DNA from: Olsenella profusa DSM 13989
GTDB taxonomy: Bacteria > Actinomycetota > Coriobacteriia > Coriobacteriales > Atopobiaceae
DNA: 64,000 nucleotides
Reading direction: 5' to 3'
NCBI RefSeq assembly: GCF_030811115.1
Contig: NZ_JAUSQK010000001.1
Location: 744,001-808,000, forward strand
Under the pieces are notes generated by a model that was given only the letters and a program-made list of their open reading frames with translations, had not been told where the DNA came from and ran no database searches. A program made the position numbers and the translations under genes. Shown here in pieces: positions 45,657 through 55,530 of this stretch. Position 1 is the stretch's first letter. Each line of letters starts with the position of its first letter.

Positions 45657-46217
45657 GTGATTCGGGCAAGTGATGACGAGAGGTTCATGCGCCTTGCACT
45701 GCGCGAGGCCCGGCTGGCGGCACAGGAGGGGGAAGTTCCTGTTGGGGCCGTGGTGGTCTATGACGCCACACGCGATCCGGCGAGCTCCCTTTACATCGAT
45801 TCAGAGAGGTCACGGATGGAACGCGAGGACGCACCGGCGCCCCGGGTCATCTCCAGTGCGCATAACCGCCGCGAGCTCGATGAGGATCCTGCGGCGCATG
45901 CCGAGTTCCTTGCCATGGAGCTTGCCTCCTGCGAGCTTGGGCACTGGCGGCTTTCGGGCTGTACGGTCTACGTGACGCTGGAACCCTGTCTCATGTGTGC
46001 GGGTCTTATGGTGAACGCGCGAGTCGACGGTTGCGTGTATGGCGCGAGCGACCCCAAGGGCGGTGCGGTTGGGTCGCTCTTTGACGTGAGCGCGGACGAG
46101 CGCCTCGATCACAACTTTCCCGTGCGGGCGGGTGTGCTCGAGGAGGAATGCTCCCACCTGCTGAAGGACTTCTTCCGCGACCGTCGACGGGGACACCGTC
46201 GGCATGCCTCGGCGTAG
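45657..46217 (+). CDS. tadA: tRNA-specific adenosine deaminase TadA, with insertion
   Basis: Converts A34 to inosine in tRNA-Arg(ACG). The zinc/catalytic motif is HAE (His81, Glu83) with PCLMC (Cys111, Cys114), followed by CVYGASDPKGGAVGSL, which is TadA-specific. Residues ~38-62 are a hydrophilic insertion between the first strand (VGAVVVYDATRD) and the HNRRE segment, where TadA normally has only a short turn. The start is uncertain: GTG 45657 has GAGGGAG upstream; ATG 45639 and ATG 45687 are alternatives. Confidence 0.88.
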   Translation: MIRASDDERFMRLALREARLAAQEGEVPVGAVVVYDATRDPASSLYIDSERSRMEREDAPAPRVISSAHNRRELDEDPAAHAEFLAMELASCELGHWRLSGCTVYVTLEPCLMCAGLMVNARVDGCVYGASDPKGGAVGSLFDVSADERLDHNFPVRAGVLEEECSHLLKDFFRDRRRGHRRHASA

Positions 46218-46308
46218 CTCCTATCGAGCAGAGGCGTTGAGCGAGAGGGGGGCGGCGCGCATGGCTGGGGCGCGTCGCCCCCGCAGCGTCGGCGTCCTTC
46301 CGATGGGC

Positions 46309-47403
46309 CTAGTCGCCCAGCGCCTTCTTGCCCATGGAGTCGGCTGCAACTATGGATGCGTAGAGCTCGTCGGGTGTGACGTCGCCAGCGAGGTTGTGGA
46401 TGGTCTCGCCCGGCACGCAGGCGTTCCTGGCAATGGTGTGCACCTGGTCATCGGAGCTGATGCCCAGCTGCTCGAGCGTGACGGGAAGGCCAACCTCCAG
46501 GCAGAAGTCCTGGACGTCATCGAACTCGTCTTGCGGAGCCCCCTCGAGCACCAGTTGGACCAGGGTACCAAAGGCGACACAGCACCCATGCGGAGCGCTG
46601 TGGCCGCCAAGCGCCGTAAGGCCGTTGTAGAACGAGTGCGCAGCCGCACAGTTGACGTTGTCGGCACCGACACCAGAAAGGTAGACGTTTGCCTCCACGA
46701 TGGCATCCAGGGCAGGCGTGACCACGTTGTTCTCGCAGGCGACGATTGCCTGGGAGCCATAGTCACGGAGCGTCTCGTAGCAAAGCTTCGCCAGGGCCAT
46801 GCCGGCACGCGTGATGCCGGTTCCCTCCAGGCTGGGCGATTCGGTGCGGAGGGAGGAGCGCCCCTCGAAGTAGGTGCCGAGGGCATCTCCCATGCCAGCG
46901 ATCAGGAACCTGACGGGCGCGTTGGCAATGACCTGGCTGTCCACCATAACGGCATCGGGGTTGGTGGGATAGAAGAGGTATTTGTCAAAGCTGCCGTCAT
47001 CGTTGTAGATGACCGAAAGGCCCGTGCAGGGCGCGTCTGTGGCTGCGACGGTGGGTATGGCGACGATGTGCGTGTCCGTGTAGTGGGCGGTCGCCTTGGC
47101 CGTGTCTATCGCGGAGCCTCCTCCTGCCGCCACGACGGTGTCAATCTCGTGCTCCTCGACCAGCTCCCGCATCCTTGCGATTTCGCCCTTGCTTGAGACG
47201 CCGCCGAAGATCTCCCACTGGCGAACGTCATCGGAGTCCGCAAAGCTCTCCTCGATCTGATCGTGGCACGCCTTGTAGCCACTTTTTGAGCACACAAAGA
47301 GCCATCGGCTGCCCATGTAGCCCATCTCATCCTTGAACTTGAGAAGGGCTCCCTTTCCTTGGACGTACTTGAGGGGTTCGCGCATCGCTCGTAGCAGCTT
47401 CAT
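46309..47403 (-). CDS. gldA: Glycerol dehydrogenase-family iron-containing dehydrogenase
   Basis: 364 residues from ATG 47403 (AGAGGAGCTGTC upstream). NAD site GGGSAIDTAKA, then PTVAATDAPCTGLSVIY, metal-site region GMGDALGTYFEGR and His residues in AAHSFYNGL and SAPHGCCVAFG. This fits the GldA branch of group III alcohol dehydrogenases, oxidising glycerol to dihydroxyacetone. No dha kinase gene is adjacent. Apparently monocistronic. Confidence 0.88.
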   Translation of the reverse strand: MKLLRAMREPLKYVQGKGALLKFKDEMGYMGSRWLFVCSKSGYKACHDQIEESFADSDDVRQWEIFGGVSSKGEIARMRELVEEHEIDTVVAAGGGSAIDTAKATAHYTDTHIVAIPTVAATDAPCTGLSVIYNDDGSFDKYLFYPTNPDAVMVDSQVIANAPVRFLIAGMGDALGTYFEGRSSLRTESPSLEGTGITRAGMALAKLCYETLRDYGSQAIVACENNVVTPALDAIVEANVYLSGVGADNVNCAAAHSFYNGLTALGGHSAPHGCCVAFGTLVQLVLEGAPQDEFDDVQDFCLEVGLPVTLEQLGISSDDQVHTIARNACVPGETIHNLAGDVTPDELYASIVAADSMGKKALGD

Positions 47404-47917
47404 GACAGCTCCTCTCATGGAGTCACCGCTTCTCATGGCGGTGAAAGACACTGCAGAGTATATGTGGGTGCCGTGAGGGCGCGGCCGCTCAAGGCGCGAC
47501 TATTCGCCGGATGTTGTGCCAGCTGGCCTGGAAGGCAGGGAAGTCCGGCCGCCGTGTCTCCGGTATGCCCCAGAGGATGGCGCGTTCGGGGTCTGGCGAC
47601 GTCCCCACATGTTTGGGCCGTGCGCTTGTGTCATGTGCTGCCTTAGCGAGGGCCCGGCCGAGCGGGTCGTTCGTCCATGAGGTGGCTGCGGTCGTAGATG
47701 GTGGGCTTTTCCGTCCTGTGTGCGGACGGTTTCGGAGACGTTTCCCTTTGCCCCGGAAAAGCCCGTGAGTGATACCACAGCCTTACGGGTATCAGGCCCC
47801 AAGTATGGTGTGCCGCGCTAACGGCAGGGGATAGACCTGCCCGGGATGCGCGACGTCCAGGTGGCAGAGGGAGTGTGCCCTGCATGCAGGGCGCTTCCGT
47901 GCGGAGAGGTAGTGGCA
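47404..47917. other. Long spacer with structured cstA leader
   Basis: No gene is supported. GGGCTTTTCCG (47703-47713) pairs with CGGAAAAGCCC (47754-47764); an inner stem CCGTCC/GGACGG (47711-47716, 47724-47729) overlaps the first arm. Further stems GATACC/GGTATC near 47776-47797 and GGCAGG/CCTGCC near 47822-47842 follow. Together they look like a structured 5' leader of the downstream transporter gene. Confidence 0.4.
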
Positions 47918-49777
47918 ATGAATGGATTGACCGTCATCGTCATCGCGGCGGTGGTCTTGGTCATCGGCTATGGGGCGTATGGCCGTTGGCTCGCAAGGAC
48001 CTGGGGCATCGACGAGGGTGCGCTGACGCCCGCCGTGCGCATGGAGGATGGCAGGGACTACGCGCCCGCATCGCGCTTCTCCGTGTTCGCGCACCAGTTC
48101 TCGTCGATCTGTGGCGCTGGTCCCGTCACGGGGACCATCGTGGCCATGATGTTCGGCTGGCTGCCCGTGCTGCTGTGGGTGCTCGTCGGCGGCGTCTTCT
48201 TTGGCGCCGTGCACGACTTTGGCGCCCTCTACGCCTCGATCAAGAACAACGGCAAGTCGCTGGGCCAGCTCATCGAGAAGTACATCGGGAGGACGGGCCG
48301 CCGCCTCTTCCTCCTGTTCAGCTTCCTGTTCTGCTGTATCGTCGTCGCCGCGTTCACGGCCATGGTCGCGGGCACGTTCGCCTCGACCTTCGATGCCAGC
48401 GGGGCCGTTGACGTCACCAAGTCGTATGCGGCGGGATGCGCGGGGACGATCTCGATCCTGTTCACGTTCGTGGCCATCGGCTTTGGCTGGGCCTGTCGCA
48501 CCTTCGACCTCAGGGGCGTGGCCAAGTATGCCCTTGCCATCGCCCTCATCGCCGTGATGTTCGTACTGGGCATGCTCTTCCCCCTCTACCTCAACCTGAT
48601 GGGGTGGACGGCCGTCGTGGCCATCTACCTGGTCTTCGCATGCGCGATGCCCATTCAGGTGCTCAAGCAGCCACGTGACGTGCTCACGGCGATCATGATG
48701 GTCGCCATGATCGTCTGTGCCGTGCTGGGCATCGTCGTCATGGGCCTCGACGGTCAGGCGACGATGACCGCTCCCATGATTGCCTCGCCCGAGCAGCTCG
48801 GCGCGCTTGCCGCCAAGGGCAACTACCTGTTCCCGCTGCTCTTCGTCTCCGTCGCCTGCGGCGCCCTTTCCGGCTTCCACAGCCTCGTGAGCTCGGGTAC
48901 CTCGTCCAAGCAGCTCTCCAACGAGCGGGACGCCCTGCCTGTGGGGTATGGCGCCATGGTGCTCGAGAGCTTTGTGGGCACGCTTGCCGTCGTCGTGGCA
49001 GCTATCATGTTTGGGGACATGAACACCGTCGGCACCGGCGCCCTCAATGCGGGCGTTGCCAGTACCCCGTTTCAGATCTTTGCCGCCGGTGTGGCGCGCG
49101 GCATGCAGAGCTTTGGCGTCAACGGCACCTTTGCGACCGTGTTCATGACCATGAACGTCTCGGCGTTGGCGCTCACCTCGCTGGACGCCGTGGCACGCAT
49201 AGGCCGCACGTCATTCCAGGAGTTCTTCTTCAAGACCAACGACGTTCAGGCCGAGAAGGCCATCGAGAAGAGCGCCGGCCAGAGGCTCGTGACCAACACA
49301 TGGTTTGCCACCATCATCACCCTGGTCATCGGTGTGGGGATGTCGCTGGGCGGCTATCTCAACATCTGGCCGCTCTTTGGCGCCTCGAACCAGCTGCTTG
49401 GCGGCATGACCATGATCACGCTCGCCGTGTTCTGCAGGTGCACGGGGCGCAAGGGGTTCATGCTGTACGCGCCCGTCGCGTTCCTGCTCTGCTGTACGTT
49501 CACGTCACTGACCATGAGCGCCATCAACTGCCTCAACGCGGTCGTCACCAACGCCACGCCGGCCGTGCTCGCCACGAGTGGGCTGCAGCTCGTCTTTGCG
49601 GTGCTGCTCATGGTTCTGGGGCTCATCGTCGCCTACAACTGCCTCAAGGAGCTCTTCCGGGCCAAGGCGGGATCCAAGCCTGACGAGGAGCCCGAATGGA
49701 CGGAGCTCGGCCGCGCGCATGTGACCGAGGTCAGGGCCAAGACCACTACGGGTGACGCAGAGGCCACGGCCGTATAG
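47918..49777 (+). CDS. cstA: CstA-family carbon starvation/pyruvate transporter
   Basis: 619 residues with about 16 membrane segments. The N-terminus has YGRWLARTWGID and FAHQFSSICGAGPVTGTIVA, the CstA signature, then VHDFGALYASIKNNGKSLGQ. Family members import pyruvate or peptides under carbon limitation. Its proximity to a pyruvate/acetoin-type dehydrogenase cluster favours pyruvate but does not prove it. ATG 47918 follows GAGAGG at eight bases. Confidence 0.9.
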   Translation: MNGLTVIVIAAVVLVIGYGAYGRWLARTWGIDEGALTPAVRMEDGRDYAPASRFSVFAHQFSSICGAGPVTGTIVAMMFGWLPVLLWVLVGGVFFGAVHDFGALYASIKNNGKSLGQLIEKYIGRTGRRLFLLFSFLFCCIVVAAFTAMVAGTFASTFDASGAVDVTKSYAAGCAGTISILFTFVAIGFGWACRTFDLRGVAKYALAIALIAVMFVLGMLFPLYLNLMGWTAVVAIYLVFACAMPIQVLKQPRDVLTAIMMVAMIVCAVLGIVVMGLDGQATMTAPMIASPEQLGALAAKGNYLFPLLFVSVACGALSGFHSLVSSGTSSKQLSNERDALPVGYGAMVLESFVGTLAVVVAAIMFGDMNTVGTGALNAGVASTPFQIFAAGVARGMQSFGVNGTFATVFMTMNVSALALTSLDAVARIGRTSFQEFFFKTNDVQAEKAIEKSAGQRLVTNTWFATIITLVIGVGMSLGGYLNIWPLFGASNQLLGGMTMITLAVFCRCTGRKGFMLYAPVAFLLCCTFTSLTMSAINCLNAVVTNATPAVLATSGLQLVFAVLLMVLGLIVAYNCLKELFRAKAGSKPDEEPEWTELGRAHVTEVRAKTTTGDAEATAV

Positions 49778-49845
49778 GGGGAGCGGCTCTCTGCCGGGCC
49801 CCGGGAGGGGGTGGACCGGCAGGCTGCCATCACCTCGCAGGACAT

Positions 49846-49910
49846 GACAGCCCACGCGGGGCATGGGTCGCCGCTTGCACGGACGCGTCCCATGCCCCGC
49901 GTGGGCTGTC
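49846..49910. repeat. Long perfect hairpin after cstA (22-bp arms)
   Basis: Bases 49846-49867 and 49889-49910 are exact reverse complements (arm core CCCACGCGGGGCATGGG) with a 21-base loop. No T-run follows. It may end cstA transcription. The remainder of 49911-50249 shows no gene; a stretch near 49940-50010 is AT-richer and may hold the next promoter. Confidence 0.8.
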
Positions 49911-50249
49911 CGTCACCGAGGCTGGGACGAGTGCCGCTGGCCGACAATTTGCAGCAATTTAAACGATTTGTCTCTCCGCGAGGAGTGGCTCTCGATATCC
50001 TTAACCTGGATGTATGTCTGCTGCCCCCGCATCGACCCCTGTCGAGTGGTGTGCGGCTCTGGAGGTGGTGACTGCTGCCAGCGCCCTCTACGAACCTTGA
50101 AGACTAGAAAACGTTGAGCATAGCCGATGCGATGCGCGGTCGTGAATCACCGGATCTCTGGGACAGGCGTGCCAAAGGACGGGGGATGGCCGTGGCGATG
50201 GGGTTGCCTGCGACACCGCGAGAGGGTCTTGGGTGAGGAGAGGGTTCCC

Positions 50250-52253
50250 ATGGCAGAGCGAACAAGGATGTTCACAAGCATCAGAATCGGAAACGTCGAG
50301 GTGAAGAACCGCCTGGCGCTGGCGCCGATGGGTGCCTTCGGGCTGGTGGACAGGTACGGTTGCTACAACCAGCGGGCGATCGACTACTATGTCGAGCGGG
50401 CGAAGGGCGGCACGGGCCTGCTGATCTCGTCGGTGACGAAGGTCGAGAACACGGTTGACTCGATGATAGACGGCTTCCTGCCCTGCACGGACATCGACCC
50501 CGCCCGCTTCGTGCTCACGGCCTCCGAGATGACCGAGCGCGTCCATGCCTATGGCTCCAAGATGTTCCTGCAGCTCTCCATGGGCTTCGGCCGCGTCCTG
50601 GTCCCCGCGCTCGCGAAGAAGCCACCCGTCTCCGCATCCGCGGTGCCCAACTTCTGGGACCCCTCGGTCACGTGTCGCGCCATGACTATCAAGGAGATCG
50701 AGTTCGTCATACGCAAGTTTGGCGAGGCGGCTGCCATAGCCAAGCGGGCCGGCTTCGATGGCGTCGAGATCCATGCGGTTCACGAGGGATACCTGCTTGA
50801 CCAGTTCACGACCGCCTTCACCAACCACCGCACGGACAAGTTTGGTGGGGACCTGAGGGGCCGCACGACCCTGCCCGTCGCCATCGTCAAGGAGGTCAAG
50901 GGCACGGTGGGAAAGGACTTCCCCGTCGTCCTGCGCTTCTCGATCAAGAGCTGCGTGAAGGGTTTCAATTCGGGAGGTCTCGAGGGCGAGGACTACCAGG
51001 AGTTCGGGCGCGACGCCGACGAGGGCTACACCATCGCTCCCTGGTTCGAGGAGGCGGGTTATGACGCCTTCGACGCCGACGAGGGCTCCTACGATGCCTG
51101 GTACTTTGCCCATCCCCCCGTCTACCAGCGGCATGGCCTGTATCTCGACCATACGAAGAGGCTCAAGGAGGTCGTCTCCGCCCCGGTCATCGTTGCGGGC
51201 AAGAACGACATCCCCGAGCTCGCGGAGAGCGCGCTCGCGGAGCGGAAGGCCGACATGATCGTGCTGGGTCGAGCGCTCCTGGCGGATCCCTCCTGGCCCC
51301 AGAAGGTGCTCTCGGGTAAGGAGGACCAGATCAGGCCCTGCATTGGCTGCCATGTGGGCTGCATGGGGCGTGGATTCGAGGGCAAGCACCTCTCGTGTGC
51401 CGTCAACCCCGCGTGTGGTCGCGAGCGGCTGTATCGGATCGAGAGGATTGCGGAGCCCAGGAAGGCGCTCGTCGTCGGTGGTGGCGTGGCGGGCATGGAG
51501 GCCGCCCGCGTCCTGAGTCTGCGGGGCTTCGAGGTGTCGCTGTACGAGGCCACCGACAGGCTGGGAGGAAACATTCTGCCCGGCTCGGTACCCGACTTCA
51601 AGGCCGATGACCGCCGCCTGATCGCCTACTACGAGCGCCAGATGGAGGTCCGGAAGGTCGACGTCCACATGGGCGCGCGGCTCACGGCTGATCAGGTCGG
51701 TGACATGGATGCCGACGTCGTCATCCTGGCCACCGGCTCCACCATATGCACGCTGGACGTGCCCTGCAGCCATCCCGAGCGTATGGTCGATGCCGTGTCG
51801 GTCCTCGAGGGCGCGCCGGTCGGCCAGAGGGTCACCATGATCGGCGGAGGGCTCGTCGGCTGCGAGACCGCCCTGTGGCTTGCGCAGCAGGGCAAGGAGG
51901 TCACCGTCGTCGAGATGCTGCCGGCGCTCCTCTCTGCGGGAAGGCCCGTCCCCTTCATGAACAAGGACATGCTCCTGACGATGATGAGGCGCGAGGGCAT
52001 CAGGGAGATCACGAACACCTCCCTGCTGGAGGTCACCGAGGAAGGGGCCGTCCTCGTAGACAACCACTTCAGGACCTCGACCGTCCCCTGCGACACCGTG
52101 GTGACCTGCACGGGGTTCAAGGCCAACGACCAGCTGTTCAAGGAGCTGTACGGCAGGGTCGAGCACCTCTACAACGTGGGGGACAGCCAGGTGGCGGCGG
52201 ATGTGATGACGGCGGTCTGGCAGGCCAACGAGGTCGCCCTCAACGTTTCGTGA
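50250..52253 (+). CDS. Old Yellow Enzyme-type NADH:flavin oxidoreductase with Fe-S cluster
   Basis: 667 residues from ATG 50250 (GAGAGGG upstream). An FMN TIM barrel (residues 1-~375; RLALAPMGAFG, GFDGVEIHAVHEGYLLDQF) is followed by a [4Fe-4S] site CIGCHVGCMGRGF...C (Cys-x2-Cys-x3-Cys-x11-Cys) and FAD/NAD domains (VVGGGVAGMEAARVL; MIGGGLVGCETALWL). This matches the 2,4-dienoyl-CoA reductase/BaiCD-type family that reduces activated C=C bonds. The true substrate is unknown. It precedes the dehydrogenase-complex genes by 190 bases on the same strand. Confidence 0.88.
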   Translation: MAERTRMFTSIRIGNVEVKNRLALAPMGAFGLVDRYGCYNQRAIDYYVERAKGGTGLLISSVTKVENTVDSMIDGFLPCTDIDPARFVLTASEMTERVHAYGSKMFLQLSMGFGRVLVPALAKKPPVSASAVPNFWDPSVTCRAMTIKEIEFVIRKFGEAAAIAKRAGFDGVEIHAVHEGYLLDQFTTAFTNHRTDKFGGDLRGRTTLPVAIVKEVKGTVGKDFPVVLRFSIKSCVKGFNSGGLEGEDYQEFGRDADEGYTIAPWFEEAGYDAFDADEGSYDAWYFAHPPVYQRHGLYLDHTKRLKEVVSAPVIVAGKNDIPELAESALAERKADMIVLGRALLADPSWPQKVLSGKEDQIRPCIGCHVGCMGRGFEGKHLSCAVNPACGRERLYRIERIAEPRKALVVGGGVAGMEAARVLSLRGFEVSLYEATDRLGGNILPGSVPDFKADDRRLIAYYERQMEVRKVDVHMGARLTADQVGDMDADVVILATGSTICTLDVPCSHPERMVDAVSVLEGAPVGQRVTMIGGGLVGCETALWLAQQGKEVTVVEMLPALLSAGRPVPFMNKDMLLTMMRREGIREITNTSLLEVTEEGAVLVDNHFRTSTVPCDTVVTCTGFKANDQLFKELYGRVEHLYNVGDSQVAADVMTAVWQANEVALNVS

Positions 52254-52319
52254 CGTGATGTGACGGCGCCGCCGGCGAGGGGAGGCGCCCGACGTCGCCG
52301 TCGTGGCAGGGGCCTGCGA

Positions 52320-52341
52320 GGGGCGTGGTGGCCCACGCCCC
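52320..52341 (+). terminator. GC-rich hairpin between the flavoprotein and acoA-like genes
   Basis: GGGGCGTGG pairs with CCACGCCCC (52333-52341) around a 4-base loop, followed by TTGGGG. A second stem (ACGGCG near 52263, CGCCGT near 52297) lies just upstream. These could end the flavoprotein transcript or attenuate read-through. Confidence 0.45.
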
Positions 52342-52445
52342 TTGGGGCCATGGCTTCATCGAAGATGGGAGACTCGTATGACGGTATCGATGCATCGGTC
52401 GTGACGGACAGGGCCCAATTTCGCTGACAAGGGAGGCGCGTCCCT

Positions 52446-53432
52446 ATGAAGGTGCCTACTAACGAAGACATGAAGGGCATGTACGAGACCCTCGTGAGGA
52501 TTCGCACGTTCGAGAGCAGGGCGGTGGACCTGTTCGCGGAGGGACAGATTCCGGGCTTTCTTCACTCCTATCTCGGAGAGGAGGCGATTGCCACCGGCGT
52601 GTGCGCGAACCTGGAGAGGACGGACTTCATCACGAGCACGCACAGGGGCCACGGCCACATCATCGCCAAGGGCGGCGACACTAGATACATGATGGCCGAG
52701 CTGTATGGCCGCACGACCGGCTACTGCAAGGGCAAGGGCGGCTCCATGCACATTGCGGACAGGGACCTGGGGATCCTGGGCGCCAATGGCATCGTGGGAG
52801 CCGGACAGGACATCGCCGTGGGGGCGGGCCTCTCCATCGCGTACCGGGGGACCAACCAGGTGACCGCCTGCTTCTTCGGTGATGGCTCCACGAACCAGGG
52901 AACCTTCAACGAGGCCCTCAACATGGCGTCCATCTGGAAGCTTCCCATCGTCTTCGTCTGCGAGAACAACCAGTTTGGCATTTCCATGAGCCAGTCCAGG
53001 CACCAGGCTATCAAGGACATCGCGGATCGCGCCGTGTCCTACGGGTTCCCCGGCATCGCGGTCGATGGCAATGACGTCATGGCCGTCTATGAGGTGGCGC
53101 GAGAGGCGGTCAATCGCGCCCGGCAGGGGCAGGGGCCAACGCTCGTCGAGTGCAAGACCTGGAGGTGGCGTGGCCACTTCGAGGGCGACCCGAGCGTCTA
53201 CAAGGATCCGGTGGAGCAGGAAGCCTGGATGGAGAAGGAGCCCGTCAGGCGCTACCGTACGTTCCTCGAGGAGAACGAGGTCATGACCGCGGACGAGATG
53301 GATGCGGTCGACAAGCGGATTGACGACGAGATCGATGCCGCGGTCGCGTACGCGCAGGAGAGCCCGTTGCCGCAGCCGGAGGACGTCGTCAAGGACGTCT
53401 ATACCGATATCGTAGAGGAGGTGCGTCACTGA
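52446..53432 (+). CDS. acoA: Thiamine-PP dehydrogenase E1 alpha (acetoin/pyruvate type)
   Basis: 328 residues. It contains MYETLVRIRTFESRAVDLF, GQIPGFLHSYLGEEA, STHRGHGHIIAKG and the TPP motif GDGSTNQGTFNEALNMA ending in CENN. With E1 beta it forms the decarboxylating/cleaving component of a 2-oxoacid or acetoin dehydrogenase complex. The AcoX-type gene downstream favours acetoin, but length and motifs also fit pyruvate dehydrogenase. The start follows GGGAGGCGCGTCCCT. It overlaps E1 beta by one base. Confidence 0.9.
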   Translation: MKVPTNEDMKGMYETLVRIRTFESRAVDLFAEGQIPGFLHSYLGEEAIATGVCANLERTDFITSTHRGHGHIIAKGGDTRYMMAELYGRTTGYCKGKGGSMHIADRDLGILGANGIVGAGQDIAVGAGLSIAYRGTNQVTACFFGDGSTNQGTFNEALNMASIWKLPIVFVCENNQFGISMSQSRHQAIKDIADRAVSYGFPGIAVDGNDVMAVYEVAREAVNRARQGQGPTLVECKTWRWRGHFEGDPSVYKDPVEQEAWMEKEPVRRYRTFLEENEVMTADEMDAVDKRIDDEIDAAVAYAQESPLPQPEDVVKDVYTDIVEEVRH

Positions 53433-54403
53433 TGAAGACCATGAAGGCTATGGAGGCCCTCCGCGAGGGCATGTGCATCCGCATGAGAGAGGACGAGAAC
53501 GTCCTTTTGCTCGGCGAGGATGTCGGCGCGTTCGGCGGATGCTTTGGCGTATCCGCGGGCATGCTTGACGAGTTTGGGCCCGAGAGGGTTCGTGACACGC
53601 CCATCTCCGAGGGTGCCATCATCGGCGCGGCGACGGGCTCGGCGGCGACGGGGCTGCGCCCCATCGCTGAGATCATGTTCTCTGACTTCCTCACGGTTGC
53701 CATGGACCAGGTGGTGAACAACGCCGCGTTCATGCACTACATGTTTGGTGGCAAGATCGAGCTCCCGATGGTCGTTCGGACCGTCAATGGCGCCGGCGCG
53801 CAGGGGGCGGCGCAGCACTCGAAGTCGATGGAGGCATGGGTCACGCACATCCCGGGCCTGAAGGTGGCGTTCCCCTCCACGCCGCAGGACTGCCTGGGCC
53901 TGATGCTCGCGTCCATAGATGACGACAACCCCGTCATCTTCTTCGAGCACAAGATGGCATACGGCCGTGCGGGGGAGGTGGCCTCAAGAGATCCGATCCC
54001 CCTGGGCAAGGGCGACATCAAGCGGGAGGGTGACGACCTGACGATCATCGCCTACGGCAACCAGCTGTTCGTGGCGCTGGATGCGGCCGAGGCGCTGGCC
54101 AAGGAGGGCATCTCCGCGGAGGTCGTGGATCCTCGCACGCTGTACCCCCTCGACAAGGACCTGATCGCCCAATCGGTCGAGAAGACGGGCAACGTCATCG
54201 TGACGTCCGAGGAGTTCAAGCGGGGAAGCTATGCCGGTGAGATATCCGCGTTCGTCTCAGAGGAGCTCTTCGACGACCTCAACTCACCCGTAAGGCGCGT
54301 CTGCGCGCTCGACACCCCCGTTCCCTTCGCTCCGATCCTGGAGCAGACCTTCCTCCCGAAGGCCGAGGACATCGTCGCGGCCGCACGGGAGCAGCTGGGA
54401 TAG
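53432..54403 (+). CDS. acoB: Thiamine-PP dehydrogenase E1 beta (acetoin/pyruvate type)
   Basis: 323 residues with the transketolase-like central and C-terminal domains: LLGEDVGAFGGCFGVSAG, DTPISEGAIIGAATG, PTRANSK-type region GAGAQGAAQHSKSMEAW, FFEHKMAYGRAG, and EVVDPRTLYPLDKDLI. It binds E1 alpha to complete the TPP site and docks on E2. The ATG overlaps the acoA stop (TGATG), showing coupled translation. Confidence 0.92.
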   Translation: MKTMKAMEALREGMCIRMREDENVLLLGEDVGAFGGCFGVSAGMLDEFGPERVRDTPISEGAIIGAATGSAATGLRPIAEIMFSDFLTVAMDQVVNNAAFMHYMFGGKIELPMVVRTVNGAGAQGAAQHSKSMEAWVTHIPGLKVAFPSTPQDCLGLMLASIDDDNPVIFFEHKMAYGRAGEVASRDPIPLGKGDIKREGDDLTIIAYGNQLFVALDAAEALAKEGISAEVVDPRTLYPLDKDLIAQSVEKTGNVIVTSEEFKRGSYAGEISAFVSEELFDDLNSPVRRVCALDTPVPFAPILEQTFLPKAEDIVAAAREQLG

Positions 54404-54488
54404 GGGGCCGGAGGGCTCGCCCGGTGGCCTGTGACGGGGCGCCGGACGGGCCCCTCCCCGATGGGGGGATGCCTGAGAGGGAGGTCGG

Positions 54489-55511
54489 ATGATGCCAAGC
54501 CTGGGAATCATTGCAAACCCCGCTTCTGGCAAGGACATCCGCAGGCTGGTGTCCTATGCGACGATCATCGACAACCAGGAGAAGGTGAACATCGTCAAGC
54601 GCCTGGTGCTGGCTGCCCAGTCCCTCGGGGTGGACGAGGTGCTCTTCATGCCGGACAGCTATCACTTCGGCGAGGTGGCGATGGGCGAGCTGACGGCAGA
54701 CCGTACGCTGAGGGCCTCGTACGAGGTCATGGACCTTCCGATCTTCGCGACCCAGGAGGACACCATCCGGGCGGCCGCCGAGATGGAGCGGCGCCATGTG
54801 GGCTGCATCGTCGTTCTGGGTGGCGATGGGACGAGCCGGGCGGTCGCGAAGTCGGTCCGCGACACGCCCATCCTTCCGCTGTCCACCGGTACGAACAACA
54901 CCTACCAGGAGATGATCGAGGGGACGGTCGCAGGCATGGCTGCCGGCATCATCGCGGGCATGGAGGACCCGTCCCCCTGCTGCATCCGGGACAAGAGGAT
55001 CGAGGTTCGCGTCAATGGCGGGTTCCGCGACATCGCCCTGATCGATGCCGTCATATCGAGCGACCTCTGGGTGGGGGCGCGGGCGATCTGGAATGCGGAT
55101 GACATAGGGACGGTGATCGTCACCCGCTGCAGTCCTGCGAGCATCGGCTTCTCGGCGGCCGCCGGCTGTCATTGCGTGATCCTTCCGACGGACGACCGGG
55201 GCCTTGCGCTGGAGCTCGCCGGCGGCAGCCATGCCGCGCGCAGGGGAGGCGGGCGGCGATACCGGGCGCCCATCGCGGCGGGCGTGCTGAACGAGATAGA
55301 GGTCCTGGACTCCAGGGAGCTCGGCCTCGATGAGCCCTATCGCATCGAGGTCGGGGCAGACGGCATGCTCGCCGTGGACGGGGAGCGGGAGGTCCGCATC
55401 GCGAAGGGCGACGTGCTGGACTTCACCATCACGCGCAACGGCCCGCTGCGCGTGATGGTGCGCAAGACGCTCGACCAGGCGGTCGACGACAACCTGTTCG
55501 AGCTCCGCTAG
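54489..55511 (+). CDS. acoX: AcoX-like NAD kinase-fold protein
   Basis: 340 residues. It begins [17 protein letters not shown] and has the ATP-NAD kinase-type loop [15 protein letters not shown] and [11 protein letters not shown]. Proteins of this kind (AcoX) occur inside acetoin dehydrogenase operons; their role there is not established, and a diacylglycerol/NAD-kinase-fold activity is only inferred from fold. ATG 54489 (or the next codon, also ATG) follows GGGAGGTCGG. Its position between E1 beta and E2 is the usual acoABXCL-like order. Confidence 0.85.
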   Translation: MMPSLGIIANPASGKDIRRLVSYATIIDNQEKVNIVKRLVLAAQSLGVDEVLFMPDSYHFGEVAMGELTADRTLRASYEVMDLPIFATQEDTIRAAAEMERRHVGCIVVLGGDGTSRAVAKSVRDTPILPLSTGTNNTYQEMIEGTVAGMAAGIIAGMEDPSPCCIRDKRIEVRVNGGFRDIALIDAVISSDLWVGARAIWNADDIGTVIVTRCSPASIGFSAAAGCHCVILPTDDRGLALELAGGSHAARRGGGRRYRAPIAAGVLNEIEVLDSRELGLDEPYRIEVGADGMLAVDGEREVRIAKGDVLDFTITRNGPLRVMVRKTLDQAVDDNLFELR

Positions 55512-55530
55512 TCGAGAGGAGGCGTGCGTC

